DNA of 64,000 nt from Sphingomonas carotinifaciens (GCF_009789535.1 NZ_WSUT01000005.1:2990001-3054000); one strand, 5' to 3'. Shown: positions 1-12,115, counted from the first letter of the stretch. Made by a program: numbers and translations. The notes: generated by a model not told the origin, from the sequence alone.

Positions 1-51
1 ATGCATCATTCCCTAGCCCAAGCGGCGGCATCCCGCGACCCGCAAACGTGA

Positions 52-1206
<1,155 letters not shown>

Positions 1207-1232
1207 TCCTCGAAGGACAGGGGGACCGGCGC

Positions 1233-2105
1233 ATGGCGCCTGCCCGCGACCGTCGCACGGGGTTTTCGCGGCGGCGGCAATATGGAGCGTTTCTGGCCTA
1301 TGTGCTCGCGGTGGCGGGCGCATTGGTGGGGGCGGCGTTGCTTGTCGCATCGCGGTTCAACCCGCCCGCCTTCGCCGCGATGCGCATGGCGGTGGCCAGC
1401 GTCACCGCGCCCGTCTCCGCCAGCGCCGCCTGGGCGATCGACGGCGTGGTGTCGGTGCCCGATACGATCGCCACCTATTTCTTCGTCCATGACGAGAACA
1501 CCCGCCTGCGTGCCGAATTGAAGCGGTCGGAGGCGCTGCTGCTGCGTGCCCGCACCATCGCCTATGACAATCGCCGGCTGCGCGCGCTGCTCGCCGTTCG
1601 CGACCGTTCGGCCGATACGGTGGTGACGTCGCGGCTGGTCAGCTCCACCGCGTCCAGCGGCCGCCGCTTCGCGCTGCTCAATGCCGGGCGCGCACAGGGT
1701 GTGGAGCCCGGCATGCCCGTGCGCGGGCCCGACGGGTTGATCGGCCGCGTCGTGGAAACGGGTCCGGCGGTCGCCCGCATCCTGCTCCTCACCGATGCCG
1801 AAAGCATCGTGCCCGTTCGCCGCACCCGCGACGGCCTGCCCGCGCTCGCGGTCGGCCGCGGCGACGGCATGGTCGATATCCGCTCGGTCAACACCACCAA
1901 TGTGCGCTTCGCCACCGGAGACCTGTTCGTCACCTCCGGCACCGGCGGCCTCTACGCGCCCGGCATCCCCGTCGCCCGCGTGGTGCGGACCGGCAATGAT
2001 TCCATGCCCGCCCGTACCTTCGCGCGCCCCGACTCGCTCGATTTCGCGATCGTCCAGCGCGCCTTCCTGCCCCTTCCCCCCGCCCCGCCCGCACCCCGCC
2101 CGTGA
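1233..2105 (+). CDS. mreC: Rod shape-determining protein MreC
   Basis: MreC is a bitopic inner-membrane protein that links the MreB filament to the periplasmic peptidoglycan synthases and helps activate PBP2. The 290-residue product has an Arg-rich cytoplasmic N-terminus, one membrane segment at about residues 20-40, a coiled-coil stretch after the HDENTRLRAELKRSE motif, and the two beta-barrel modules of the family. The C-terminus is a short Pro-rich tail. It follows mreB by 26 bases, and its stop codon overlaps the mreD start (GTGA), so translation of the two is probably coupled. Confidence 0.94.
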   Translation: MAPARDRRTGFSRRRQYGAFLAYVLAVAGALVGAALLVASRFNPPAFAAMRMAVASVTAPVSASAAWAIDGVVSVPDTIATYFFVHDENTRLRAELKRSEALLLRARTIAYDNRRLRALLAVRDRSADTVVTSRLVSSTASSGRRFALLNAGRAQGVEPGMPVRGPDGLIGRVVETGPAVARILLLTDAESIVPVRRTRDGLPALAVGRGDGMVDIRSVNTTNVRFATGDLFVTSGTGGLYAPGIPVARVVRTGNDSMPARTFARPDSLDFAIVQRAFLPLPPAPPAPRP

Positions 2106-2620
2106 GCCCCCAGGACTATAAACCCTTCGACCCCGGCCTGCCGCCGGGGCGCGCCCGCGCACTGCCGTGGATCACGGTGATGGCGGGGTCGCTCGTCACC
2201 ATCCTGCCGGCGATCGCCACCTTTCCGGTGCTGCCGCCCTTCGGGCTGCTGATGCTGCTCGCCTGGCGGCTGCTCGCCCGCTTCGCGCTGCGCCCCTGGG
2301 CGGCGGCGCCGCTGGGGGCGTTCGACGATCTCGCCAGCGGCCAGCCGCTCGGCTCGGCGGTATTGCTCTGGTCCGCGACGTTTCTCGCCATCGAACTTAT
2401 CGAACAGCGCCTGGTGTTTCGCGACTTCTGGCAAGACTGGCTGATCGCGGCCGGCGGCATCGCCTTTTGCCTGGTCATGGGCCGGCTGATCGCGGTTCCC
2501 TTGGGCGCGCAGGTCGATACCGTGCTAGTGGCGCAGATCGTGATGACGATCATGCTCTTTCCCCTGGCGGCGCGCACCGTCGCCTGGATCGATCGCAAGC
2601 GCGGCCGGGAGGCGGCGTGA
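2102..2620 (+). CDS. mreD: Rod shape-determining protein MreD
   Basis: MreD is a small polytopic membrane protein of the elongasome that works with MreC. The 172-residue sequence is mostly hydrophobic, with about five membrane helices, and carries the family-like stretch LIEQRLVFRDFWQDWL. It starts with GTG overlapping the mreC stop by four bases and ends in another GTGA overlap with the PBP2 gene. Sequence conservation in MreD is weak, so the call rests on hydropathy, size and its fixed place between mreC and mrdA. Confidence 0.88.
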   Translation: MSPQDYKPFDPGLPPGRARALPWITVMAGSLVTILPAIATFPVLPPFGLLMLLAWRLLARFALRPWAAAPLGAFDDLASGQPLGSAVLLWSATFLAIELIEQRLVFRDFWQDWLIAAGGIAFCLVMGRLIAVPLGAQVDTVLVAQIVMTIMLFPLAARTVAWIDRKRGREAA

Positions 2621-4686
2621 AGCGCCCCGCCCGCACGATGACCGAGGCCGCCCAGGCCTACAGCTTCTCGCGCCGCGCCTTCGTGCTGGGTGCGGGGCAA
2701 GCGGGTATCGGCCTGCTGCTCGCCGGCCGCATGGCGTGGCTGTCGATCGCGCAGAACGAGAAGTACCAGCTTCTGTCGGAAAGCAACCGCGTCAACACCA
2801 CGCTGATCCCGCCCCGCCGCGGCTGGATCATCGACCGCAACGGTTTGCCGATCGCCAACAACCGCACCGATTTCCGCGTCGACATCATCCCGGAGCGGCT
2901 GGAGAACAAGGACGCGGTCCTGGCCCGGCTGCAACAGATCCTGCGCCTGCCGCCCGAGGACATGGAGCGCCTGCGCCTCGACCTGAAGGATGCCAAGGGG
3001 CTAAAGCCGGTGCAGGTCGCCGAACGCCTGGATTGGGAGCGCTTCGCCGCGGTCAGCGTCCGCCTGCCCGAACTGCCCGGCGTACAGCCGACGCGCGGCT
3101 TTGCCCGCTACTACCCCGCCGGCGCCGCGGTCGCGCACCTGACCGGCTATGTCGGCGTCCCCACTGCCGAGCAATATAAGGAAACGCGCGAGCCCCTGCT
3201 GGTCACGCCCGGTTTCAAGCTGGGCAAGGACGGGCTAGAAAAGACGCTGGAAAAGCGGCTGCGCGGCATCCCCGGCGCCAAGCGGGTCGAGGTCACCGCG
3301 CGCGGCAAGCTGGTCGCCGAACTGGCCACCCGCCCCGACATACCCGGCCACAATACGCGCCTGACGATCGATGCCGGCTTGCAGGAATATGTTGCCCGGC
3401 GTCTCGGCACCAATTCCGGCTCCGCGGTGGTGATGGACTGCCTCACCGGCGAGATGCTCGCGATGGTGTCGATGCCCGCCTACAACCCCAACAGCTTTTC
3501 CGATGGCATCAGCCATCTCGAATGGAAGATGCTGTCGGACGACGATCACATCCCCTTGATGAACAAGGTGACGCAAGGGCTGTACCCGCCGGGCTCGACG
3601 GTCAAGCCGATGAACGGGCTGGCGCTGCTCCATGCCGGCGTGCCGGCGTCGGAGCGCGTATTCTGTTCCGGCGCGATGCGCGTCGGCACCGGCGTGTTCC
3701 ACTGTCACAAGCGCGGCGGGCACGGCCCCGTCGATCTGAAGCGCGCGATCGAGCAAAGCTGCGACATCTATTTCTACGAGATGATCCGCCGCATGGGCTA
3801 TGACCGGATCGCCCCGGTCGCGCGGATGATGGGCCTGGGTCAGAAATTCGACCTGCCGCTCGCGACCCAGCGCTATGGCACCGTGCCCGACTCCGAATGG
3901 AAGCAGCGCAAGTACAAGACCAAATGGACCGTCGCCGACGGTCTGAACGCCTCGATCGGACAGGGCTATGTGCTTGCCAACCCGCTGCAACTGGCGGTGA
4001 TGGCGGCGCGGCTCGCCTCAGGCCGCGCGCTACAGCCCAGCCTGCTGGCCGCCGACGTTCACCGCAACGCACCGTTCCTCTCGCTGGACCAGGATCATTT
4101 CCGTATCGTCCGGGAGGCGATGTTCGGGGTGGTGAACGGCGGCGGCACCGGCGGTGCGGCGCGCATGTATGTGCCGGGGGTCAGTCTGGCGGCAAAGACA
4201 GGCACCGCGCAGGTCCGCCGCATCACCATGGCGGAGCGGCGTGCGGGCGTGCTGAAGAACGGCCAGTTGCCCTTCCGTCTGCGCGACCACGCGCTGCTCG
4301 TCTGTTTCGCGCCTGCCGATAATCCGCGTTATGCCGCGGGCATCGTGCTCGAACATAACGGCCATACGGTCCGCAACCTCGACACGCCGATGATCGGGCG
4401 CGACATCATGACCTATCTGTTCGACCGCGAACGCGCGCTCAAAAGCCTGGCCGAGGTGGAGCCGACCTGGGGCGGCAATATCGAGACGCGTATGGCCTTC
4501 CAGGAAGCGGCCTACCGCGCGGTCAACGCGCCGATGCCCGCGACCAAGACCGATGCCGTCATCCCCACCGACGCGCCCGCGGTCGAGGCGGCCGCCGCCG
4601 CCGCCGACCGCGAGGCGGAGACGCGCGCCACCCAGACCACCGGCAACACGGTCGCGGAAGCCTCCATCCCCGAGGGCGACGAATGA
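2617..4686 (+). CDS. mrdA: Penicillin-binding protein 2 (elongation transpeptidase)
   Basis: This is the class B PBP that cross-links peptidoglycan during lateral growth, with RodA as its glycosyltransferase partner. The 689-residue protein has one N-terminal membrane helix, a dimerisation domain containing PPRRGWIIDRNG, and a transpeptidase domain with all three active-site motifs: SxxK at Ser327 (GSTVK), SCD at Ser381 and KTGT at Lys527. The GTG at 2617 overlaps the mreD stop by four bases; an ATG at 2638 is an alternative. After the catalytic domain there is an Ala-rich, low-complexity tail of roughly 60 residues, probably disordered in the periplasm. The stop overlaps the rodA start (ATGA). 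Confidence 0.96.
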   Translation: MKRPARTMTEAAQAYSFSRRAFVLGAGQAGIGLLLAGRMAWLSIAQNEKYQLLSESNRVNTTLIPPRRGWIIDRNGLPIANNRTDFRVDIIPERLENKDAVLARLQQILRLPPEDMERLRLDLKDAKGLKPVQVAERLDWERFAAVSVRLPELPGVQPTRGFARYYPAGAAVAHLTGYVGVPTAEQYKETREPLLVTPGFKLGKDGLEKTLEKRLRGIPGAKRVEVTARGKLVAELATRPDIPGHNTRLTIDAGLQEYVARRLGTNSGSAVVMDCLTGEMLAMVSMPAYNPNSFSDGISHLEWKMLSDDDHIPLMNKVTQGLYPPGSTVKPMNGLALLHAGVPASERVFCSGAMRVGTGVFHCHKRGGHGPVDLKRAIEQSCDIYFYEMIRRMGYDRIAPVARMMGLGQKFDLPLATQRYGTVPDSEWKQRKYKTKWTVADGLNASIGQGYVLANPLQLAVMAARLASGRALQPSLLAADVHRNAPFLSLDQDHFRIVREAMFGVVNGGGTGGAARMYVPGVSLAAKTGTAQVRRITMAERRAGVLKNGQLPFRLRDHALLVCFAPADNPRYAAGIVLEHNGHTVRNLDTPMIGRDIMTYLFDRERALKSLAEVEPTWGGNIETRMAFQEAAYRAVNAPMPATKTDAVIPTDAPAVEAAAAAADREAETRATQTTGNTVAEASIPEGDE

Positions 4687-5795
4687 GCCGCAACCGGATC
4701 ATCCCCGAACCGCTGGCACGCATACCGTGGCGCGTGATCCTGCTGGTCACCGCGATCGGCAGCTTCGGCCTCGTCGTGCTCTATTCGGCGGCCGGCGGAT
4801 CGCTGAAGCCCTGGGCGATGCTGCAGGGCATCCGCTTCTTCGTGCTGCTCGCCGGCTCGCTGGTGCTGGCCCGTCTGCCGGAGCGATTCTGGAAGGGGAT
4901 CGCGGTGCCCGGCTATATCGCGATCGTCGCTGCGCTGATCCTGGTCGAGCTGCTCGGCGCGGTACGCGGCGGCAGCCAGCGCTGGCTGGATGTCGGCTTC
5001 ATCCGCCTTCAGCCCTCCGAGTTGATGAAGCCCTTGATCGTGCTGGCCTGTGCCCGCTTCTACGAGGTGCTGCCCCCCGCCGAGACACGGCGCTGGTCGG
5101 GCATCTGGCCGGCGGCGGTGCTGATCGGCATTCCGGCGGTCATCGTGATGAAGCAGCCCGATCTCGGCACCGCGCTGATGATCTGCGCCGGCGGCGTCAC
5201 CGTCATGTTCCTGGCGGGCGTGCCCCTGCGGCTTTTCATCGGCGGCGCGATCAGCGTCGCCATCGCCGCACCACTGGCCTTCAATCTGCTGCTCCACGAT
5301 TACCAGAGGAACCGGGTCCTGATCTTCATGGATCCCGAAAGCGATCCCCTCGGCACCGGCTATCATATCAGCCAGTCCAAGATCGCGATCGGCTCGGGCG
5401 GCATCTGGGGCAAGGGCTTCCTGAACGGCACGCAAAGCCATCTCGACTATCTGCCGGAGGGGCATACCGACTTCGTCTTCGCCACCATGGCGGAGGAATG
5501 GGGTCTGGTCGGCGGCTGCCTGCTGATCCTGGCCTTCCTGCTGGTCATCCGCTGGGGCATCGATGTCGGCCAGCGCGCCAAGACACGCTTTGCGCGGCTG
5601 GCCGCCGCCGGCCTGTCCACCACCATCTTCTTCTATGTCGCGATCAACCTGATGATGGTCATGGGGCTCGCCCCCGTTGTCGGCATTCCGCTGCCGCTGG
5701 TCAGCTATGGCGGGTCGTCGCAGATGACGGTGCTGCTGTGCCTGGGCATCCTGATGAGCCTCGACCGGGAAAATCGTCGCGCAACGCGCTGGTAG
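4683..5795 (+). CDS. rodA: Peptidoglycan glycosyltransferase RodA
   Basis: RodA is the SEDS-family polymerase that makes glycan strands from lipid II during elongation. The 370-residue protein has about ten membrane segments and SEDS signatures such as RGGSQRWLDVGFIRLQPSE in the first half, and the C-terminal GIPLPLVSYGGSS motif. It is the last gene of the mreB operon, coupled to mrdA by a four-base ATGA overlap, so the transpeptidase and polymerase should be made together. About 100 bases separate it from the first tRNA-Lys. Confidence 0.96.
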   Translation: MSRNRIIPEPLARIPWRVILLVTAIGSFGLVVLYSAAGGSLKPWAMLQGIRFFVLLAGSLVLARLPERFWKGIAVPGYIAIVAALILVELLGAVRGGSQRWLDVGFIRLQPSELMKPLIVLACARFYEVLPPAETRRWSGIWPAAVLIGIPAVIVMKQPDLGTALMICAGGVTVMFLAGVPLRLFIGGAISVAIAAPLAFNLLLHDYQRNRVLIFMDPESDPLGTGYHISQSKIAIGSGGIWGKGFLNGTQSHLDYLPEGHTDFVFATMAEEWGLVGGCLLILAFLLVIRWGIDVGQRAKTRFARLAAAGLSTTIFFYVAINLMMVMGLAPVVGIPLPLVSYGGSSQMTVLLCLGILMSLDRENRRATRW

Positions 5796-5896
5796 GGCAA
5801 AAAAGGGTTTGCAAACTTCGCGGCGGGTGCTAACCGCGCGCTTCCCCGATGCCGGGGCGCTTCACCAAGGCGCTCCATCGCGGCGCTGGCGGGAAT

Positions 5897-5972
<76 letters not shown>

Positions 5973-5997
5973 TCCCTTTTCCGCCCCTGACGGGTAC

Positions 5998-7442
<1,445 letters not shown>

Positions 7443-7565
7443 GACCGCCCCCAGAAATTAAGCCGGGGCGATGCCGTCCCCCGACACGAAAACGCGCCGC
7501 CGATCATAGGACCGGCGACGCGCCCACGTAACCGGAAACCGGCTCCGGTTGGAAGGTGAAGGTCC

Positions 7566-9701
7566 TTACCGCGTCGGGAAACCGCGCTGCTTCAACAGGG
7601 CGTTCACGTCCGGGTCACGCCCCCGGAACGCGCGATAGGCATCCGCCCGGTCGGTTTCGTTCCCCGTCGACAGCAGCACCTTGGCAAAGCGATCCGCCGT
7701 CGCCTTGTCCCACGGGCTGCCCGCTTCCTCGAACGCCGCAAAGGTGTCCGCGTCCATCGTCTCGGACCACAAATAACTGTAATAGCCCGCCGAATAGCTG
7801 TCGGAGGAGAACAGGTGATTGAACTGCGGCAGGCGGTGCCGCATCACCAGTTCCTTGGGCATGCCGATCTCGGCCAGCGTCTCACGCTCGAACCGGTCGG
7901 GATCGACCACCCCGTCCGCCACCGTGTGCAGTTTCATGTCCACGATCGCCGAGGACAGATATTCGGTTGTCGCGAAGCCCTGGTTGAACGTCTCGGACGC
8001 CTTGATCTTGTCGAGCAGCGCCTGCGGCATCGCCGCCTTGGTCTGGTAGTGACGCGCATATTTGTCGAGCACGTCGCGGGTCAGCAGCCAATGCTCGTTC
8101 ACCTGGCTGGGATATTCCACGAAGTCGCGCGGCGTGCCCGCCAGCCCCGGATAATAGACGTTCTGCAACATCGCATGGATCGCATGGCCGAACTCGTGGA
8201 ACAGCGTCTCGGCATCGTCCAGGCTGATCAGGATCGGCTCGCCCGGCGCGCCTTTCGCAAAGTTGTTGTTGTTCGACGACAGCACGTTGCGCACCGGCGG
8301 CAGGTTGCGCTGGCTGCGATAGGTGTTTGCCCAGGCGCCCGATCGCTTGCCCGTCCGCGCGAAATCGTCGCGGTAGAACAGGCCCACTTCCTTGCCCGCC
8401 CGGTCGGTCACATGCCACACGCGCATGTTCGGCTCGAACACCGGTACGGTGCCGGTAATCTCCTTGAAGTTCAGCCCGTACAGCCGGTTGGCGGCATAGA
8501 GCGAACCCTGTATGATGTTGTTCAGCTCGAAATACGGCTTCAGCTCCGCCTGATCCAGGTCGTAGCGGCTCTTGCGCACCTTCTCCTGGTAGAAGCGGTA
8601 ATCCCACGGCTCGATCGTGATCTTCGCGCCGCCGTCCTTATCCGCGATCGCCTGCATGTCGCGAACCTCTTCGGCCACCCGCGCCTTGGCGGCGGGCCAG
8701 ACGCGCATCATCAGGTTCATCGCCGCGGCCGGCGTCTTGGCCATGGTGTCCTGCATCCGCCAGTCGGCGTGCGTCTTGAAGCCGAGCAGGTGCGCCCGGT
8801 CCGCGCGCAGCTTCACGATCCGCGCGATCGTCGCGTTCGTATCGTTGGCGTCCCCGTTGTCGCCGCGATTGACGAAGCCGCGCCACACCTTTTCCCGGAG
8901 CGCGCGATCGGTCGCGAAGGTCAGTACCGGATCGACCGCGGAGCGCGTGTTGACGATCGCCCAGCCGGTCTGTCCCCGCTCGGTGGCCGCCGCCTTGGCG
9001 ACCGCCTTCACGCTGTCGGGCACGCCGGCCAGTTGCCGCTCGTCGGTGACCAGGATCGCCTTGCCCTCGTCGCCGAGCAGCTTTTCGGAGAATTCCGAGA
9101 AGGCGGTGGCGAGTTGCTGGTTATATTGCGACAGTTGCGCCTTCTGCGCCGCATCCAGCTTCGCACCCTGCCGCACGAACATGTCGTAGGTGCGCGTCAC
9201 CAGCCGCTTCTGCTGCGCGTTCAGCCCGCTCGTGTCGCGCGCCTGATAGATCGCCTCGATCCGCGCGAACAGCTTCGGGTCGAAGGTGATGCGGTCCTGC
9301 GCCGCCGCCAGCTTGGGCGACCATTCGCGGTCGATCTTCTGATAGGCGGGCGTGTTCATGTTGCCGGTCATCACGCCGAACAGCGTCATCACCCGGCCCA
9401 GCCGCTCGCCCGCATTCTGCATCGGCACGAAGGTGTTGGCAAAGGTCGGCCTGGCGGGATCGTTGGCGATCCTGGCATAGTCCGCCGCCCGTTCGGCAAG
9501 CGCCACTTCGAACGCCTGCGGGAATAGCTCCGGCTTTACCTTGTCCCAGGGCGGCACGCCGCCATAAGGGCCGGTCCAGGTGGCAAGCAGCGGATTGGCA
9601 TTGGCGGCTGGGGCGGCGGCGGGTGCAGCGGCCTGTTCCCCGGCAATGGCAGTGGTGGACATCAACGCCGCAAGTCCGGCGGCGAGAAAGGCATGGCGCA
9701 C
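7566..9701 (-). CDS. dcp: M3 family peptidyl-dipeptidase (Dcp-like), exported
   Basis: A zinc metallopeptidase of family M3 that removes C-terminal dipeptides from oligopeptides. The 711-residue protein carries the zinc motif HEFGH at His502-His506 with the family context AETLFHEFGHAIH, plus the downstream substrate-binding Tyr-rich region (SAGYYSYLWSE). I chose the GTG at 9701 because it leaves a clear signal peptide (MRHAFLAAGLAALM...AIAG) and a GGGAG ribosome-binding site; the frame extends 11 codons further. The signal peptide indicates action in the periplasm rather than the cytoplasm, where E. coli Dcp acts. Confidence 0.92.
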   Translation of the reverse strand: MRHAFLAAGLAALMSTTAIAGEQAAAPAAAPAANANPLLATWTGPYGGVPPWDKVKPELFPQAFEVALAERAADYARIANDPARPTFANTFVPMQNAGERLGRVMTLFGVMTGNMNTPAYQKIDREWSPKLAAAQDRITFDPKLFARIEAIYQARDTSGLNAQQKRLVTRTYDMFVRQGAKLDAAQKAQLSQYNQQLATAFSEFSEKLLGDEGKAILVTDERQLAGVPDSVKAVAKAAATERGQTGWAIVNTRSAVDPVLTFATDRALREKVWRGFVNRGDNGDANDTNATIARIVKLRADRAHLLGFKTHADWRMQDTMAKTPAAAMNLMMRVWPAAKARVAEEVRDMQAIADKDGGAKITIEPWDYRFYQEKVRKSRYDLDQAELKPYFELNNIIQGSLYAANRLYGLNFKEITGTVPVFEPNMRVWHVTDRAGKEVGLFYRDDFARTGKRSGAWANTYRSQRNLPPVRNVLSSNNNNFAKGAPGEPILISLDDAETLFHEFGHAIHAMLQNVYYPGLAGTPRDFVEYPSQVNEHWLLTRDVLDKYARHYQTKAAMPQALLDKIKASETFNQGFATTEYLSSAIVDMKLHTVADGVVDPDRFERETLAEIGMPKELVMRHRLPQFNHLFSSDSYSAGYYSYLWSETMDADTFAAFEEAGSPWDKATADRFAKVLLSTGNETDRADAYRAFRGRDPDVNALLKQRGFPTR

Positions 9702-9795
9702 AAAGGGCTCCCGTTGGAAAAACCCTGCCACCATAAGCCTCTGCTACAATGCGTAAAGGTCCCTGACCCGTTTCGCCTGTTGCGACCGCCGGCGT

Positions 9796-9978
9796 TCATT
9801 CCTGTGAGGGTTGCGCCTGCCCCTCGGCTGCATCCGCCGCAGCGATCAGCGAGCGGCCGGTATCGCGCGCCGCCGCTGGCGTCATCGCCACGGCCACGCC
9901 GTTCGGTCCATCCAGCATGACGATGCCATTCTCCGCGGTCGCCCGCCCCGCCACACTCTCCGGCTCGATCGAAGCCAT
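9796..9978 (-). CDS. Small hypothetical protein, 60 residues
   Basis: A 60-residue acidic, Ala-rich reading frame (MASIEPESVAGRATAENGIV...) with no recognisable domain and no membrane segment. An AGGGAG ribosome-binding site lies 8 bases before the ATG at 9978, which is why I prefer it to the GTG two codons earlier. It begins 12 bases after the stop of the Crp/Fnr-type regulator on the same strand, so the two are probably one transcript. I do not recognise its function. Confidence 0.6.
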   Translation of the reverse strand: MASIEPESVAGRATAENGIVMLDGPNGVAVAMTPAAARDTGRSLIAAADAAEGQAQPSQE

Positions 9979-9990
9979 ACGCACATCTCC

Positions 9991-10719
9991 CTAGCCGGCC
10001 CCGAGTTCGACATCGGAGCCGTACAAGTAAAGCGGGTCGAATTCGCTCAGCGTCTCCAACACCTTCAGGTCGAGAATACGCGCAACGCCACCCTTGAATG
10101 TCAACGCATTGCGCTCGCGCAGGCTCCGCAACACGCGGTTCACATGCACGCTGGTCAGCCCGCACGCCTCCGCGATATCGACCTGCGTGACGGGCAGGGT
10201 GAAGCTGCCGTCGGTCACCCGTTCAATCATCGCCATGCGCGCGTGCAGTTCACAGAACATGTGCGCCACCCGCCCCTCGGCGCCCAGCCGCCCAAGCCGA
10301 AAGATCCATTCGCGGTGCATTGCGGCATCCAGCAGGGTCGAGAACCACAGCAACCGGGTCAGGCGCGGCCAGGACTCGGTCACCGTCGTGAGTCGCGCAT
10401 GCGGCACTACGCCGTAGCGGACCGGGGTCAGCGTACCGATGTCATGGTCCAGCCGCTTCATCGTGAAGCCGTGCAGGTCGACGAAATCGCCCGGCACATG
10501 GAACGCCACGATCTGCCGGTGCCCTTCCCGGTCGTCCATGTACCGGCACATCAGGCCTTCGAGCAGCAACGTGCTGTTCTGCACCTCGCGCCCCCGCTCG
10601 ACCAGCAACTGGCGAGGGCCCAGCGTGCGGACATCCTCGACGGAGTCCTCCAGCGCTTGGATGTCGGTGACTGACATCCTCTCCCGCCCGCGGCCTCGCA
10701 AAAACAGATCCGTTATCAT
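9991..10719 (-). CDS. Crp/Fnr-family transcriptional regulator
   Basis: A 242-residue regulator with an N-terminal cyclic-nucleotide-binding-type beta barrel (including FHVPGDFVDLHGF) and a C-terminal winged helix-turn-helix, TQVDIAEACGLTSVHVNRVL, at about residues 172-192. There is no N-terminal Cys cluster, so it should not sense oxygen through a 4Fe-4S cluster as Fnr does, and no clear cAMP-binding signature, so the signal is unknown. The ATG at 10719 has a GGAG site 8 bases upstream. It is divergent from the YcgG-DUF1989-UvsE operon, and the shared 114-base region has an Fnr-like palindrome, suggesting it controls that operon and itself. Confidence 0.88.
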   Translation of the reverse strand: MITDLFLRGRGRERMSVTDIQALEDSVEDVRTLGPRQLLVERGREVQNSTLLLEGLMCRYMDDREGHRQIVAFHVPGDFVDLHGFTMKRLDHDIGTLTPVRYGVVPHARLTTVTESWPRLTRLLWFSTLLDAAMHREWIFRLGRLGAEGRVAHMFCELHARMAMIERVTDGSFTLPVTQVDIAEACGLTSVHVNRVLRSLRERNALTFKGGVARILDLKVLETLSEFDPLYLYGSDVELGAG

Positions 10720-10770
10720 GCTGTCCGCTCCTCGTTCACCGCCTGTATTTCGGGGACCGAACATTCGTCT

Positions 10771-10784
10771 TAATCCAGGTCAAT
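10771..10784. promoter_or_regulatory. Candidate Crp/Fnr-type operator
   Basis: The sequence TTAATCCAGGTCAA matches the Fnr/FixK consensus TTGAT-N4-ATCAA at 8 of 10 fixed positions. It sits in the divergent region between the Crp/Fnr-type regulator and the YcgG-like gene. The match is seen; its use by this regulator is inference. Confidence 0.4.
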
Positions 10785-10833
10785 ACATCATCATCTGACG
10801 CAACATTGTTGGACCCCGCGGGTTCCATCGGCC

Positions 10834-11526
10834 ATGCGAACGATCAGTTACCAGAACGACCACCCCCTCGCCGAGGAATTCATCGGCGCGATACGGGAGG
10901 CAAGTTTTCCGTGCGTGGGGGCGAAATCGGCACTGGCCAAGGGGCAGATGGACATTCTGGTCGCCCGCGACCTGCGCTCCGCCTGGGACGATATGCGCAT
11001 CCTGCCCGCACTCACCACCACCGTTGCCAAATATCGCGCCGACCGTGCGCTGTTTCGAACCCTGGTCATCCTGTTCGAAGGTCCCGGCGATCTGGACGAG
11101 GCCGGGTTCGAGCGGCACCTGTGGGCGCGTGCCCAGTCGCTGTCCGACAAGGACGAATGGCTCGGCTACCAACCCGACCCCAGCGTCAGCACCGATCCCG
11201 ACGATCCGCATTTCTCGCTGAGCTTTGCGGGCGAGGCATTCTTCGTTGTCGGCCTCCACCCCGCCGCCAGCCGCCCCGCACGGCGTTTCGCCACGCCCGC
11301 CATGGTGTTCAACCTGCACGACCAGTTCGAGGTGCTGCGCGAACAGCAGCGCTACGAGAAGCTGCGCGCCTCCATCCTTGCGCGCGATCTCGATCTGGCG
11401 GGCTCGCTCAACCCGATGCTCGCCCGCCACGGCGAGATCAGCGAGGCGCGCCAGTATAGCGGTCGTGAAGTGCCATCCGACTGGCGCTGCCCCTTTCATC
11501 GCGGAGGAGGTGCGGCGCATGGTTGA
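10834..11526 (+). CDS. YqcI/YcgG family protein (DcsA/GntA-type heme N-hydroxylase family)
   Basis: A 230-residue protein of the YqcI/YcgG family. Visible features are the N-terminal FPCVGAK motif, an Asp-Pro rich middle region, the FNLHDQFE segment and a C-terminal DWRCPFH motif. Characterised members include DcsA of D-cycloserine synthesis, a heme enzyme that N-hydroxylates arginine, and GntA of guanitoxin synthesis; by family, this protein may oxidise a guanidine or amine nitrogen. The substrate cannot be deduced here, and most family members are uncharacterised. The next gene, a DUF1989 protein, overlaps it by eight bases, so the two are translationally coupled. A pairing of these two families is, to my recollection, also seen at ycgG/ycgI in Bacillus subtilis. 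Confidence 0.8.
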   Translation: MRTISYQNDHPLAEEFIGAIREASFPCVGAKSALAKGQMDILVARDLRSAWDDMRILPALTTTVAKYRADRALFRTLVILFEGPGDLDEAGFERHLWARAQSLSDKDEWLGYQPDPSVSTDPDDPHFSLSFAGEAFFVVGLHPAASRPARRFATPAMVFNLHDQFEVLREQQRYEKLRASILARDLDLAGSLNPMLARHGEISEARQYSGREVPSDWRCPFHRGGGAAHG

Positions 11527-12115
11527 GACGATCCCGCCCCGCTCCGGCGCCGGTTTCCGGCTTCCGAAGGGCGCCGAGTTGACCGTGATCGATCCGCAAG
11601 GCTGTCAGGTGTCCGACCTGCTCGCGTTCAACGCGGATGATCTGCGCGAGGTCATCTCCTCGGGCCGCACGCTCGATTATGCCAGCCGGCTCTACCTGAC
11701 GACGGGCGACCCGCTTTATTCGAACCGGTCCAACGTCATGCTCTCCATCCTGGAGGACACGGTCGGCCGGCACGACTTCCTGCTGACGCCCTGTTCGAAG
11801 GACACGTTCCGCATCATCTACGGCGACACCGATCCCCATCGCGGCTGTTTCGGCAATCTCGCTGCCGCGCTGCAGCCCTACGGCGTCGAGCCGGACATGA
11901 TCCCCACCGCCTTCAATTGCTTCATGAACGTGCCGATCGACGGCGCCACCGGCACCTTCACCGTCGAGCCCCCGCTCAGCAAGGCCGGCGACTTCATCCG
12001 CTTCCGCGCCGAGATGGACCTCGTCATCGGTCTCACTGCCTGCTCCGCCCTCCAGTCGAACGGCGGCTCGTTCAAGCCGATCCAATACCGCATCGACGCC
12101 GGCCCCGCCGCATGA
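11519..12115 (+). CDS. DUF1989 (urea carboxylase-associated family) protein
   Basis: A 198-residue protein of the DUF1989 family, whose members often sit beside urea carboxylase or guanidine-degradation genes but whose reaction is not settled. Conserved Cys, His and Asn positions are present in DPQGCQVSD, DPHRGCFGNL, FNCFMNVP and TACSALQSNGGSFKP, which look like a metal or substrate pocket. The ATG at 11519 has a perfect GGAGG site 8 bases upstream inside the preceding gene; an in-frame GTG lies at 11510. No urea carboxylase or allophanate hydrolase gene is nearby, so its partner here is more likely the YcgG-like protein. The stop overlaps the uvsE start (ATGA). Confidence 0.82.
   Translation: MVETIPPRSGAGFRLPKGAELTVIDPQGCQVSDLLAFNADDLREVISSGRTLDYASRLYLTTGDPLYSNRSNVMLSILEDTVGRHDFLLTPCSKDTFRIIYGDTDPHRGCFGNLAAALQPYGVEPDMIPTAFNCFMNVPIDGATGTFTVEPPLSKAGDFIRFRAEMDLVIGLTACSALQSNGGSFKPIQYRIDAGPAA

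Noticed and set aside
5796..5896. Promoter for the tRNA-Lys pair (TTGCAA with a downstream TGCTAACC)
   Set aside because: The spacing between the two elements is too short for a standard promoter, so I do not list it.
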